Positions 10,167 to 22,050 of a stretch of 64,000 bases of DNA are shown here, one piece after another. Within the stretch, counting starts at the first letter, position 1. Every line of letters starts with the position of its first letter. Origin of the DNA: Apricaphanius iberus (taxonomy: Eukaryota; Chordata; Actinopteri; Cyprinodontiformes; Aphaniidae); the NCBI GenBank assembly GCA_028564705.1, contig JAPXFQ010001518.1:372001-436000 (forward strand). Reading direction: 5' to 3'. The notes beneath the pieces are model-generated. The model did not search any database, was not told where the DNA came from, and was given only the letters and a program-made list of their open reading frames with translations. The translations under genes were made by a program, and so were the position numbers.

Positions 10167-13100
10167 CTGTTTGGAAAAATTTAGAGAAAAATTCTCAATA
10201 AATTAAAACAAAAACATAACAAATAATCAAAAACGGGGAGAATTTGGATGTTAAAATACTAAAAATAGAATAAATTAAGCAAGATTAAAAGCTTTTTCAT
10301 TATTTCTGCTCAACCTGGTAAGTTCAATTATTACACAGCTTCAAATGCACTGCTTACAAGTGTAACCATAGTGTATAAATATAGGTGGAAGAAAAACAGA
10401 TCTTAAGCTCTGCTTTTTTAGGAGTTTGTCTATAGGGGTGTTTTACAACCTCATCCATCTCATACACAAAGAGCCTATTATCAGGGTTATAGTACCAGCA
10501 AGCACACTTGTAAATCAGTTTCTCATTGTACCTGAAATTTAATATTATTGATAAAAGAAAACATTAAGTGAAACAATTAAAGAACAGGATCATTTAGTAA
10601 AACAAAATATTCAGCTCCAGAGATGAAACAAAACCCAAATTTCTGATCAATGAATTAGACAGAACTAGTTTTCTGACATAGAGTAATTTATGTGTTGTGG
10701 ATTTTGTGCTTGGCTCAGGCCCTAATACCCCAAAAGCATTTTAAATATTATTTACTAGCACTGTTCAAAAGAGGTCCAGAGCAATTGCGAAACTTTGAAA
10801 TAGCCCTTAAATTTATTAATTGATATGTCAATTTAATCTGTAAATCTCTGAAGAAAAAGCTATTGCAAGCATTGTAATTAGCCAATTACCTTACATTTAT
10901 TTCACTAAACAATGTTGCATGTTCCTTCAAAAAGTGTATAGTGCTCAAAAACAGAATTTACATTGATGAGAAATGTATTACAGTATTTTTGATGTAATGC
11001 CACAAGATATCATTACAATCTAATTTCCTACACCAGCTGTTAAATCCAAATAATTAAACAGACTGAAAAAAAACCAAAACAACCCCCCAAAACTGTTGTT
11101 TGAGCAATGACAAAACACTCTGAAAGTATACAAATTTAGCTGCTAAATACTAAATAGCTCTATCATAAAAATGAAACTTACTGTGCTTTGACTAGACCTT
11201 GTAGTAGTGGATGTCACGTTGGATATTGTTATACTGCTGGTCACTTTACTCTGCATGTTCCTGGTAGCAGTGGTGCTGATTTGGCGAGGTGAACGCAAAA
11301 CTGTCCCAGTTGACAAGGTCAGTTCTTTGCTTTCTGCAACACTAGCTAATGGTCTGGCTACCATCTTTGGGGGGATGCTGTTACCTAGGTGAATATGAAT
11401 CTTATGATCATCTGTTGAGGTGATGATGTTTGCATTGTTGTGGCCCTTTCGGACAGGAACTGGGACCATCTGTTTCTCAGGAGTAACCTTGAACACAGCC
11501 CGGCCCATGGTCATCTCCTGGGGCTCTGGGGAGGCAGATGCTTCAGGCACTAAAGAGGTGCTCACTGTCATAACCGAAACTGGGGAAAGGGGTCTTACTG
11601 AGGTAGAGGAAGAGGTCCGGCTAGCTTCTGGAGATTTGGCCCTTGATATGGTTGTGATTGTAACTGGAGACTTTGCTCTTGCCTGAGATCCAGTGGGAGT
11701 CTTTCTCCGAGTAGCTGGAACAGAGTAGGTGGGAATGATGGTAATTCTGGATTTTGGTTGAGATGGGTTAGGGCTAAGGGGAGCTGCATTTGGGAAAACT
11801 TGTTCAGAGGTTGGGCTGCTGATTTCAAGTGTGGCAGTGTTGTTGTGGTGATCAGGTGTTACCCGAATGTGTAAAGGCTGCCCTTGGTTTTGAGACATAG
11901 TCAATTTAGAGGAAATCTGGTCCCCATTGATATGAAGCGGCTTTTCTAAGTTTGTCTCTTGAGGAGTGTTGTCCCTTTTCCTCATCCAAGGAATCCAGGA
12001 TTTTTTAATACTAAAATCACCACTAGACGAAGGGCACCTCTCAACTGTATTACCTTTTTCAGGCTTCTTCAGACATTTCTGTCTAATGTTATTCATAATG
12101 TGATTCTCTTCTTGAACAGACTTCCTGATAAACCCTGCTGGTGTATCTTCCTCAGTTGGTTCAGCAGATGATGGTTCTGTCTGTACTGCAGTGGATGTGA
12201 TTGCCACATCCACTATTCTCCTTCCATTTAAGCTGGGTCGAAGTGCACGGCTTTGGCGCTTTGCTAGCTCAAGCTCTTTGGTGAGATGGAAAACCTCCAG
12301 ACCCATATTCTTAGCCTTTTCTTCCTCTTCCAAGAATCTCTGTTGTAATAAAGAGTAGTCCACTTGAAGCTGAGAAAGCTGGTCTTCTTTGTGCATCAGT
12401 TCATGGATCTTCTCCTTGAGCGCTATCACATCAGCTTGTAGTTCTCTGGTTTTTACCTCCTCTCTTTTACATATCTGCCTGAGGTCTTCTTCTTGGCTTT
12501 CTTCTTCCCCTCTTTCAATTGCTTTGTTCCATGCTATCTGATTCTTCATTTCTTCCACTTGCTGGGAAAGAACAGTTGCTTTTTCCTGTTCAGTCATGAA
12601 TCTCTTCTCCAAAATATCATACTGATCCTCTGTCTTGATCAGGTCTCCTTCAACTACTTCAAGTTGTTTGAGACGGTTTTTCAAGCTCTCTATTTCAAAT
12701 GTTAGCTCTTTAACTTTTTTGTTCTCTTTCCCCTCTGGATCAGCGATTTTTCCAAGATCAAATATAACTGAATTTCTTGCAGATAGCTTTTCTGCTTGTT
12801 CAAACCCATCCAGCCGTTTTTTCATTTGAGTGATTTTGAAATTAAGAACCTCAGTTTGATCAGTTTGAAAGGCTAGCTTAGCATTTAACTCCCCCTTCTC
12901 TTTGGTTAAAGTCTCGACTTTGTTTTCCATCTCAGATTTTAGCTTCAGAAGTCTTTTGCTCTCTTCTATCAGTTTCTCCGTCACCTCCATCACCCGTCCC
13001 TGCTCAAGTTTAACAATCTTGCTCAAATCCTCTTTCTTTTTTTCCTCAAATTTTGCCTTTTCCATCAGTGTCTTTCGTTCATCCATTAGTGCAGCTGTCA

Positions 13101-16100
13101 GGGACTTAAGCTTCCTCAGGTCATCCTTAAGGGTCAGCTCACACTTTTCCAACTTGAGTTCTGATGACTCCAGTTCTTTTGTACGGATCTTAAGAGCTAC
13201 AACCTCTTCTGAAAGCTCTTTGGTCAGGCCTTTCTCTCTTTCTAAAGCATTTTGTATCTGTGTACACTCAGCTTTGCTAACAATGAATGCTTCCTCTAGT
13301 TTTTCTAAATCCATCATTCTGTTTTGGAGCCGCTCTACTTCCAGCTTGAGGTCCTTACTCTTATTATTCTCCTCTTCTAACCTCTTTCTTACCTCCTTGC
13401 ATTGATTCTCTGTCTTGGTTATCTCTTCATCCTTCCCTTCCATCTCAAGCACTCGCCTTCGCAGGTTCTCCAACTCAACAGTCAAGTTAGAGCTGCCATA
13501 CTCCCCTTTGCTGATGCTCTCTCTTAACTCCTGCATTTCCTCCTCAGATTTCCTCAATGCCTTGTTGCTTTCCTCTAGTTCCTCCACTTTGTGTGTAAGC
13601 TCTAACACTTTAGTGTTAAGCTGACGATTTTGGAGCTCCTGAGCTGACAGCTTGGCACTCATCTCTTCATGCTGTTGGGTTATCCTACAAGATTTCTCCT
13701 TTAGCTCTGCCTCCAGGCTCTGCACTTTGTGACTGTCTTCCTGAGCACGCTCTTTGGCTTCATTCAGGGCATGGTCTCTCTGCTGGAGCTGCCCACTGAT
13801 CTCTTGGACCCGCTGGCTCTGTTGATCCATTTGATCTAAGTGCTGCTGCCGCTCATTGACCAACATCAATGCAAAGGACTTTAGTTTCACCAGCTCCTCT
13901 CGCACCTTGGCCAGACGCTTAGAGTGCTCTTTCTCCTTTCGTGCTTGATAGGCTTTTTCGTTCTCAAGCAACCTCTTCAATCTAAGAGAGAACAAAAAAA
14001 GATGTTATTTTGATGTTTCAATGACATTTAATCAGAGGTATCATCCAAAAGTAAGCTTAACATCATCATCTGTGACTGTATGTAACCCATTTAACATGTA
14101 TGTCACATAAAACATTTTGCTCATAATGCAACATACAGTTTGGAAATGTCTAATAAACAGTGGTCTGCAATTTGATTCAGGTGAATCCACCATTAAGATA
14201 AATAATTTCCAAAATGGATATTGCATGCTAAGCTTACAACTAGAGAAAAGAGAATATAACAAAATCTAAAAATATGCTCTAATAACCCTAAACCCTTGTG
14301 CTATTTACCTCCTGCTGATGAGATAGACACTCCAAACACAGACTGAGAGTGAAAGTTCTGGTAAAAGCCCCCTCACCAAACTGTGGTCTTTTCTCTGAGC
14401 TTCTTTCTATGCTGCTCATGCCCAGCTTTCATACTGGGCTGGCTCCAACAAAATGCATGCAAAGCAGTTGCATCTAAACTTCCAGGGACATTCTAATACA
14501 TTATTCAAAGTGAACAATTTTTGCATTGCAAAATGAACCAAATTAGAACAGGCAATAACACAACAAGGAAGACTACGCATCTTTAACAATCACTAAAAGT
14601 TAAGAACTAGCTTATCGCAGCATCTCAGAGTTCACTGAGAACTTACCAACTAAAGATCTTCTGCAAGCAGAAAAAAAGCTGTTTGCCGCCATCGAAAAGG
14701 CAGCAAAGTGTGTGAGAGTGTGTGCTGCTCTGCTCTGAACCCAATGCAGAGGGTGGAACTATTGCTTCATAGGAAGCGTTTAAAAAAAACTCCCCTTACA
14801 TTTGCATATTTTCCAAAACTTCTGCACCTATGAGATCAATTCAAAAATAGCTTATTACACAGAATAAAAAGATGATTATTTTCTCTAGGTTAGGTAAATT
14901 CAAACTGCATCTTAAAAAATACGGGGAGACCTGTTAGTACAGGAGGAACAATAGGATGTATGCACTATTGTACTTCAGGGGAAAACTAAAAACTATTTAC
15001 TGAAAATTTTACATGTGATGAGGAAACATAATGAATTGTATTATTCCCTTGATTTTATAAAGCTCTGGAGGATACAACCAATCAACCAATTAGGAAACAC
15101 AAAGTTGCCAGGTAGATGTATAATACATGTCTGGGTCTAGTATTCAGCAGAGTTCTGTGAATGAATCGAGCTTGAAACTGATTTGACTGCATTATTATCC
15201 CTAATCATAAAGTGATCATACCCCTTAAACATGTCAACATTGTGTCACATTATAACCAGTGCCAATGAATCTAACTGGGATTTGATGTAGTAGTACATAA
15301 TTGAAAAGTGGAAAGCAGATGAAACAAGGTTTACAAAAATAGTTGACAAAAAAAATCTTAAGAAAGCCTCTTTAAGCTTCAAACATCCCATAGAGCAATG
15401 TCCAATCTGTCATTTGAAAATGGAAAGATTACAGTAAACCAATGAATACATCACCAAAACTAGGTCAAGTGAGGAAAGCAATAATCAGAAGCCTGTTTCA
15501 AAAGACATATCAGAGCATATCATAGTAAGGTAATTCTATCTTTTTTCACTGTAAATAGTTTAAAGTTAATAAATAGTTTACATCAATTCTGAGTTTGCTT
15601 TTGTACTTGAATATTCATTCTTTTTCCAGCACTGTTACATGGTTGATATAATTAAGTTTGTAGATTTTTATTTATTTCACACAATTTTATATTATTTTTT
15701 AAGATCAATTAAGAAACACAAAATGTGAGGAGCTGCTTCTGAGCTGAAATAATTTCCATACTGTTACTTTCATTGGCAAGAGCAAGGAAGACAGGTATAG
15801 CAAAATATAGGGAAATCCTGGAAGAAAACTTTATTTGCCTTAAAGATTTTGAAAGCCCTGTATCTTCCACTTGCACTTTATCACTGGATAAAACATTTAA
15901 CTTTTGTTGCCAGTTAGAATAAACAATCTTGGCTATTGAACAAGTTGCCATCTGTACCTTGCTGCTTATAAATTTCATACTTGACCGATGAGATGGGTTT
16001 TTAATTTAAGGAATCATCAGTCTAAACTTACTGTCCTGGAAGAGGCTGAAGCAATGATGTCAGTGCTATCTGAGACTGATGGTCAGGTCAATAAAAGAAC

Positions 16101-19100
16101 TGTTGTGTACTGTTGATATGGAAAAAAATAGCTGTTGTGCAGTATCCAATATTAAACAGATAAACCGTACACTTCTAAAGACCTAGTTTTAACAATAAGC
16201 CATTTTATTTTAATTTAATATCTGTTTGAGGGATATATAGGATTTTCAAAAATAATGACCTCAAATGTCTTAGGCAACTGCGTGCGTGACACATATGGCA
16301 AACACACAGGTGTGATCCACAAGCTGGCGTTCATTGGAAAACATTCTTTTGAATCAGCATTTCATCTGATATTTACTGGGGAATTTGCTCCGAGGCAGTG
16401 CTTTCCTCTCTTCCAGCCAAAAAAAAAAAAAAAAGATCTGAATAGTAATAATGTCTGGTGAACTTTAACTGTGAGGCATAGTGTACTGAACTGTACTGAG
16501 CATATTGTTTAAACAGTAACATCACAGGCCTGTAGGAAGTTGAATAATTTTCGGTTAAAGGATTGTAAGGTTTCATTTCATATGCGTGACTCTGAACCCC
16601 CCTTCAGCAACAGTCTCCTCTATCAACCTGCACACATTCCACTTTAAACTTGCTCGCTTCCTGACACATAAATTGCTCTGTTGTCTGAAAAGGCGTTAAT
16701 AGCTGATGGCTACCTGTCAGAAACGGCTTCCTCTATGCCCATTCATTGCATTCCTCTAGATGTTTGGCACAACACCACTGACCCTTCTATCTTCACTATC
16801 AGATGTCTGGTGAGGAACAAGTTAGTATCAGATCATGACATTCTCCTGAGAGTAAAATGTTGAAATAGAGATTCAAACATATAAATTTGCAAATATTGAT
16901 ATATGTATCATATTGCATCTCTAAAGAATCCTACCTTTGCAATAGAATAAGACCATTTTATTCACATTGTGCACAAGCCAGAGTCCGTGCTGATCGTTTT
17001 GATATTTTGACAACTATAAACTGCTTTAATCAGAATACACAAGATTGTGAAGGACTAATTTTATAAAAAGTTGTATCTTAACAACGGGTGTGTTTATGTC
17101 CACATATATATTACAGATTCTACCGCTAAATGTTACCCCCTGCTGGCCAACAGCAAGAAGCACCTCTCTATGATGGTCTTTGAAAGCTGTAGCTATTTCT
17201 TTATCACTGTTTTAAAAAGAAAAAAAATCTTAACCTGGATGGATCAGATTTTCTGTTGTTCAGACTCTAATTTATCATTCAGGCTTAATTAGATTTTTAT
17301 ACTATGAAAATACACACTTTTATCATCTTTAAATAATGAGTTAACAGATTATGCAACTCTAGCTTTTCAGTCTTTTTGTCTTGTTTTCTCTGAGATTTTG
17401 TTCTTTTTTCTTTATGCATTAAAGTCTAGACACAATTCCCATTTTTGTGCCAAGCATCATTAAAATTTTACTTAAGAACATTCAATTTGCCTAAAATGTG
17501 ACAGTTTTTTCTCCTTTTTCAAAATAAGAATTTCTCCAGAGTTCTAAAATTTGACTGTTTTTCTGTTACTTGTCCCTTCCTATTGTAGATTATTGTATAT
17601 TCTGTTTTAAGCTGTTTAGCTGTAACTATGACTGCATAGCAAACCTCTCATTACCCATTCTAAATACAATTAAATTGGTCTCTGATTGAGGTTTCAACAA
17701 CAAACTTGAGCCTATAAACTCTTTCATCTTCATATAGTTTTAATTAGAAGGGCATCAATGCACAAATACACTCTGTCAAACTTTTTGTTTAATCTATGTG
17801 TGGCCTTCAACGTGCATGTGATGAAACCTGCTTATTTGGATGTTATTTCCCAAGTCAACCCCTCATTAGTTTCAACAGGAGGGCAATACAAGAACTCAGC
17901 ACTGATGTCATGAGATGTTCATTTCACTAAAATGTTTCTTATTGAATCACTTTATTTGTGCCATTTTATGACCTCCAAAGTGATACATCTCAGCTTCATG
18001 AAGACATCCTTCACACATTCTAAGATTTTGATGTCGACTCCTTTACTCTGCTATCCCTGTGATGGTTTTGGAAACAATCCAACCAATATTTTATACCTTT
18101 CCCCTATCCTTTATACTGTGTGTTCACATTCTTCCTGTTTTTAATACTGTCATTCATTCCGATAGTCTTTCATATCCACACTATCAAAATTAACTTGGAA
18201 TTATTTGAGCATTGATACATACTGTATAATCACATGACAAGAGTAGATTCAGAACCTCCTATTAATTCCATTAGCTGAGTTTAAAAGTGTTCACACTTAT
18301 GGTAGACTAAATCTGCTTTTTTTTGTTTCAGATGGTCAAGGCAAGGCAATTTTATTGGTATATCACCCTTTCAACACTAGGCAATTTAAGGTACTTTACA
18401 TTATTTGGTGGTAAAGAAACCAAACATATGATAAAAGCATAGAAAGCAAAAGAGAACAAACATACGATGAAATCAGAGAAAGAGTAGTTGTAACAGAAAA
18501 AATAGTGTTTGAGTAAAAAAACAACAATTTAGGAAAATCATAAGAAAATGTATGTAAAAAAATTTAGATTAGACCATTACTCAAAGGCAGCTCTAAACGG
18601 TAGAATTTTAATCTTTGATTTAAAAGAGCCCAATGATTCAGTAGTCGTCTAGAACGTTGTTCCAGTTTTTTGGGGCATAGAAACTGAAAGAATTGGAAGG
18701 GAAACTCCCCAAAGACTACTTTTTTTTTGTCCCCCCCCCCCCCAAAAATCCATTTTTTTTTTGTTTGCATTTTAACAAAAAAAAAAGTTTAAGCGTATTC
18801 AGTTTTTTTGACGATTCATTTTTTTGTACAAAGCCTCAAGTGTTTGAGGTTGAAAGAACTGTTTCATTTTTCTAGTCTTTAGCACCCTCTACAGATTCTT
18901 AATCAAATAGCACCCTCTACAGATTCTTAATCAAATTCATAACATCAACTGGGGCACTTTAAAATGTAAATACATTGTTACTTCGAGTTAGAAGAAATAT
19001 GTTAGTAAGATTACATTAAAGGGAGATGGGTATTTTTAACCTTAATGTTTTAACAGTTTTAGTTATAACACAAATATTCCTAACTAAAATATTTCTGTCT

Positions 19101-20992
19101 AACAGTGACTTATTAAATAATGACTGGACTTTATTAATAATTGTATTGATAATTCTACATGTGAGGTGAAAAGATGAATAGAAATAATTTGTTGTTTTCT
19201 TGGGTTTCATTTGTCACTTAACAAAACATTAATTAACATACAGTGCCTTGCAAAATTGTCCATGACCCTTGAGGGTTTTTAAATTTAGTCAAATCACAAC
19301 CTCTCAGCTAAATCTAGTGTATTATGTTTTTATGTTATAGATAAACAGAAAGTAGTTCTTAATTATGAAGTGGAAGAAAACGAATACATTGTTTGTTTGT
19401 TTTTTCAAAAATGCTTCCCAAAAAAGCCTACAAAAATCAGGAGAGGAGTGTGGACTCTATTTGCCTTTCTGATTAATTATTTTCTTGCCTGTTCTGTTAG
19501 TTTAGGTTTATCTTGGTATTTCTGCAGTTGGGCCACTCTCTTTTCAAGTGGTAGATGAGACAAAGCTCTGCCCAATGCTCGGATAGTGTTTTATTACCTA
19601 ACTCTTGTTCAAGCATACCTTTAGCTTTATCCCTGACCTAACCTGTCCGAGTCCTTCACAGAACAGCTGTAACTATGAGAGGGGAAAAACATGGATGAAT
19701 TCTGGGGATGATGAGGCAACTTTTTATGAAACCTTATATCTTCTGTGAAGAAGTTTAAATTCCATTCAAACTGAACAACTCAGTGTTTCAGTGGTGGCAC
19801 GCACTCGTTTCCTCAATGCCCCTCACCGTTCTCTCTCCTGCTCCAGGAGGTTCGTAAAGTCATCGCTCTTATTCATGTAGTCAACGTGTTTGCGTTTCTC
19901 CGTTTCCAGCTCATGAACGGTGCGGCGGTGGCACTTTTCGGCCAGCAGCAGCTGACCCAGCATCCGCCGGTACGTGTCCTTGTGCTTCTCCTGCAGACGT
20001 TTCAGCTGCGACATGAAAGCAAACAAAGATCATAAACGAACTGCGATCAGTTTTAAATTCGGATAAATTGCATGCTGAAATTTGTCACTGTTTAGAAAAT
20101 GTCTTTAACCAGGAGAGTTTTAGAAGTGCAAAACCCAGTACCCAGATTTAACTAAATAAAAAGAAGTCATTTCAACCTCTGCCATCGGCTTTTGATAGAC
20201 ACTGTGATTATCTGGCTTTGTGCCGGTGATGAAGCTGTCCCTCTGTAGTGCTTTGAGTGCTGAATCAGGGACTGCACATCCATACTGTGACTCAAGGGTT
20301 TCTGGACTGGTCTGATGGGATTTTAGCATGCATATTACATCTTCTCTCGCCTGAGAACATACAGATACAAGCATAGATTTTATTTCATATCCAGAGTAAA
20401 ATCAACACCATGCAAATGACACAATAAACATTGCAAACACTTGCATTTTAGTTTGTTCTCTCAAAAGAAATCCAAAAAACAGAGCATATTTTGGAGAACA
20501 TCTGTGGTTTCTTTGGGCATTTTAAAATGCCGTTTTCAACCACAAGATAGAGCTATTGTGCTAAAATTGCAGCGCAACATCTAAAATAACAGCATTCATC
20601 TACAGTGGCACTTACAGGTTCCTTTTTTTTGCCAGCATTGATAAGGATTTCACTCCAGTACAGATACACAACAAGAAATACAAAGAGGTGTTTTATAATC
20701 GATAGCGTACCTGAACTTCTCCCTCCATGATTCCCAGCAGTTTCAACAGATCCTGTTTGGACAGATCTGGGATTTTCCCTATTTTGTCTCCAGTCTCTGT
20801 AGAATCCATCAGCAGCTTCTCCTTATCGGAGATCACTTCAACCTCCTCCTCACCTTCCTTCTGCTGAACTTTGGCCTTCAGGCACTTCACAGGCAGACCC
20901 ACATCTTGTTCTTCGTTGATCTTATGATCACCAGGTGGAACACAAAGGACCCCATCGGTTGGGTTTTCCACCCCATTGCTTTTCGACCTCAT
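9960..20992 (-). CDS. FILIP1: FILIP1, filamin-A-interacting protein 1, complete 5-exon CDS
   Basis: FILIP1 binds filamin A and promotes its degradation or changes its actin crosslinking, and so limits migration of neurons and shapes muscle cytoskeleton. Coding exons in translation order are 20992-20711, 20350-20177, 20005-19827, 13981-11182 and 10166-9960. All junctions are GT-AG with matching phases, totalling 3642 nt, or 1213 aa, which equals the human length. The N-terminal region ([48 protein letters not shown]) is the cortactin-binding-protein-2-like N-terminal domain. A continuous coiled coil rich in E, K, L and Q follows to about residue 790. Then come [15 protein letters not shown], a Ser/Thr/Pro-rich tail with [23 protein letters not shown] and [20 protein letters not shown], and a conserved C-terminus ([13 protein letters not shown]). 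Assignment over FILIP1L is based on this tail and on TMEM30A as neighbour. Confidence 0.95.
10167..11181. other. FILIP1 last intron with an unassigned open stretch
   Basis: A 1.0 kb intron. On the minus strand, 10531 down to about 10340 is open and looks protein-like ([20 protein letters not shown] then [20 protein letters not shown], later TAA), preceded by ATTTCAG at an acceptor-like site. Its reading phase does not match the upstream FILIP1 exon: splicing there in phase 0 gives an immediate stop. It may be an alternative terminal exon adding two residues, a decayed exon, or chance. Confidence 0.3.
11182..13981 (-). CDS. FILIP1: FILIP1 large coiled-coil exon
   Basis: 2800 nt without a stop, from R(L)[17 protein letters not shown] to TTTRSSQST. 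The acceptor is CTCTTAG|A and the donor CACA|GTAAGT. It encodes nearly the whole coiled coil and most of the Ser/Thr/Pro tail. The internal methionine in [13 protein letters not shown] corresponds to the start of the short FILIP1L isoform, so an internal promoter could yield a truncated product. Confidence 0.96.
14647..14805 (-). promoter_or_regulatory. Candidate internal FILIP1 promoter and first exon
   Basis: Reading the minus strand: an octamer-like ATGCAAAT (14805-14798), a TTTTAAAC TATA-like stretch near 14785, a short GC-richer leader, an ATG at 14692 opening [15 protein letters not shown], and a consensus donor GTTG|GTAAGT at 14647. Its phase does not fit the large FILIP1 exon, so if used it would be a non-coding leader for translation from an internal methionine. 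Inference only. Confidence 0.3.
18340..18700 (-). repeat. Non-LTR retrotransposon 3' end (minus orientation)
   Basis: GCAAGGCAATTTTATTGGTA followed by CAATTTAAGGTACTTTACAT is the reverse complement of the common fish LINE tail of the form 'GTAAAGCACCTTGAATTGCC...AATAAAATTGCCTTGC', seen in plus orientation at 29395-29460. Confidence 0.5.
18881..18936. repeat. Perfect 28-bp tandem duplication
   Basis: The unit beginning AGCACCCTCTACAGATTCTT and ending AATCAAAT occurs twice head to tail with no mismatch (18881-18908 and 18909-18936). Confidence 0.9.
19242..19690. mobile_element. Tc1/mariner remnant
   Basis: Starts with CAGTGCCTTGCAAAATTGTC, the inverted-repeat start of a common fish Tc1 family, followed by the expected AT-rich subterminal region. 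The right part (CCTTCACAGAACAGCTGTAA) matches its 5' untranslated part. The transposase frame is destroyed. Confidence 0.6.
19827..20005 (-). CDS. FILIP1: FILIP1 coding exon 3
   Basis: 179 nt ([20 protein letters not shown] to NLLEQERE plus CG), acceptor GTCGCAG|CTG, donor AACG|GTGAGG, phase 2. [19 protein letters not shown] is diagnostic of the FILIP1/FILIP1L family. Confidence 0.95.
20177..20350 (-). CDS. FILIP1: FILIP1 coding exon 2
   Basis: 58 codons ([20 protein letters not shown] to VYQKPMAE), acceptor TTCTCAG|GCG, donor GCAGAG|GTTGAA, phase 0. Confidence 0.93.
20711..20992 (-). CDS. FILIP1: FILIP1 first coding exon
   Basis: 94 codons from [14 protein letters not shown] to [10 protein letters not shown]. 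The acceptor is TTTTCAG at 21004, so 11 nt of 5'UTR sit in this exon and a further non-coding exon must lie upstream. The donor is TTCAG|GTACGC, phase 0. Confidence 0.93.
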
Positions 20993-21033
20993 GTTACCCT
21001 GGACTGAAAATAGAAGAAGAAAAAACAACCAAT

Positions 21034-22050
21034 TAGATCACTCCAGAGGACAGCTGGTTGCACTGGATTTTAATAAAGTGCTCTATAGGCAGTTCGCCTA
21101 TAGAGCAAACAGCATCGGCGCCCCCCAGGGATGTGTTCTCTCCCCACTGCTTTTCTCCCTTTACACCACTGATTGCACGTCAAGGGACCCTTCTGTGAAA
21201 CTCCTGAAGTTTGCAGATGACACCACCATCATTGGACTCATCTGTGACGGCGACGAGTCTGCGTAGAGAAGGGAAGTGGAACAGCTGGTCCTCTTGTGCA
21301 GTCAGAACCACCTGGAGCTAAACCCGCTCAAAACTGTGGAGATGACAGTGGACTTCAGGAAGAGAACCCCATCAACATCTCCTCTCATAATCACCAACAG
21401 GCCAGTCCCCACAGTGGAGTCTTTCAGGTTCCTAGGATCCACCATCACACGGGACCTGAAGTGGACCTCCCACATTGACTCTATAAGGAAGAAGGCCCAG
21501 CAAAGGCTGTACTTTCTGCGTTAGCTCAGAAAATTTAACCTGCCTCAGGAGCTGCTGACCATCTTTTACACAGCAATAGTCCAGTCTGTCCTGACCTCAT
21601 CCATCTCTGTCTGGTTCGGATCAGAATCAGAATCAGAATCAGAATCGGTTTTATTGCCATTGTTTGAGAACAAGTTCACAAACTAGGAATTTTTTCCGGT
21701 ACAGTTGTGCACATAAAACATTTAACATAAGTAAAAATAAAATAAAAAGAAATAAAATAAAAAGAATGAGCCATAAGGCTAAAGTCTTTATAAATATTAT
21801 AATCCGCCACCAGGCAAGACGGGGACAGACTGCAGAGAACAGTAAGGTCCTCAGACCTTAACTCTGCACTGCTGCATATAATCACTGTAAAATAACCCCG
21901 GTTTGGTTTATATATTATCCTTTATTATTTATTTGTATTCCGTTTTTATTTCACTTATTTAAGTTCTGTACTGGAGAGAAAAGTTGCCGGAGTCAAATTC
22001 CTTGTATGTGTCATACTTGGCCATTAAAGCTGATTCTGATTCTGATTAAA
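21034..22050 (+). pseudogene. 5'-truncated L2/Rex1-like LINE with reverse-transcriptase remnant, interrupted
   Basis: The plus strand encodes the C-terminal half of an RT: GAPQGCVLSPLLFSLYTTDC, LLKFADDTTIIG (catalytic FADD), then after a stop codon at 21264-21266 EQLVLLCSQNHLELNPLKTV and FRFLGSTITRDLKW, and after another stop LRKFNLPQELLTIFYTAIVQ. Coding stops at about 21618, where an oppositely oriented LINE tail intervenes. The 3'UTR resumes about 21860 and ends near 22047 with TTGGCCATTAAAGCTGATTC and a short ATTCTG repeat. Truncation, stops and the insertion make it non-functional. Confidence 0.8.
21619..21860 (-). mobile_element. LINE 3' end inserted in opposite orientation
   Basis: It opens with four copies of AGAATC followed by GGTTTTATTGCCATT, the reverse complement of an L2-type tail, and contains an AAAATAAAATAAA-rich stretch. 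It splits the plus-strand LINE, so it is younger than that copy. Confidence 0.6.

Larger units (their letters stand above)
13982..19826. other. FILIP1 intron (5.8 kb)
   Basis: Mostly AT-rich unique-looking DNA. It contains two exon-like segments with good donors near 14.4 and 14.7 kb, a LINE 3' end (about 18340-18700), a 28-bp tandem duplication (18881-18936) and a Tc1 remnant (about 19242-19690). The interval 15000-18300 shows only short open frames and no recognisable gene. Confidence 0.5.

Noticed and set aside
12902..13405. 167-codon plus-strand ORF, Ser- and Phe-rich
   Set aside because: Antisense shadow of the FILIP1 coiled-coil exon; the biased codon use of that exon removes stops on the opposite strand.
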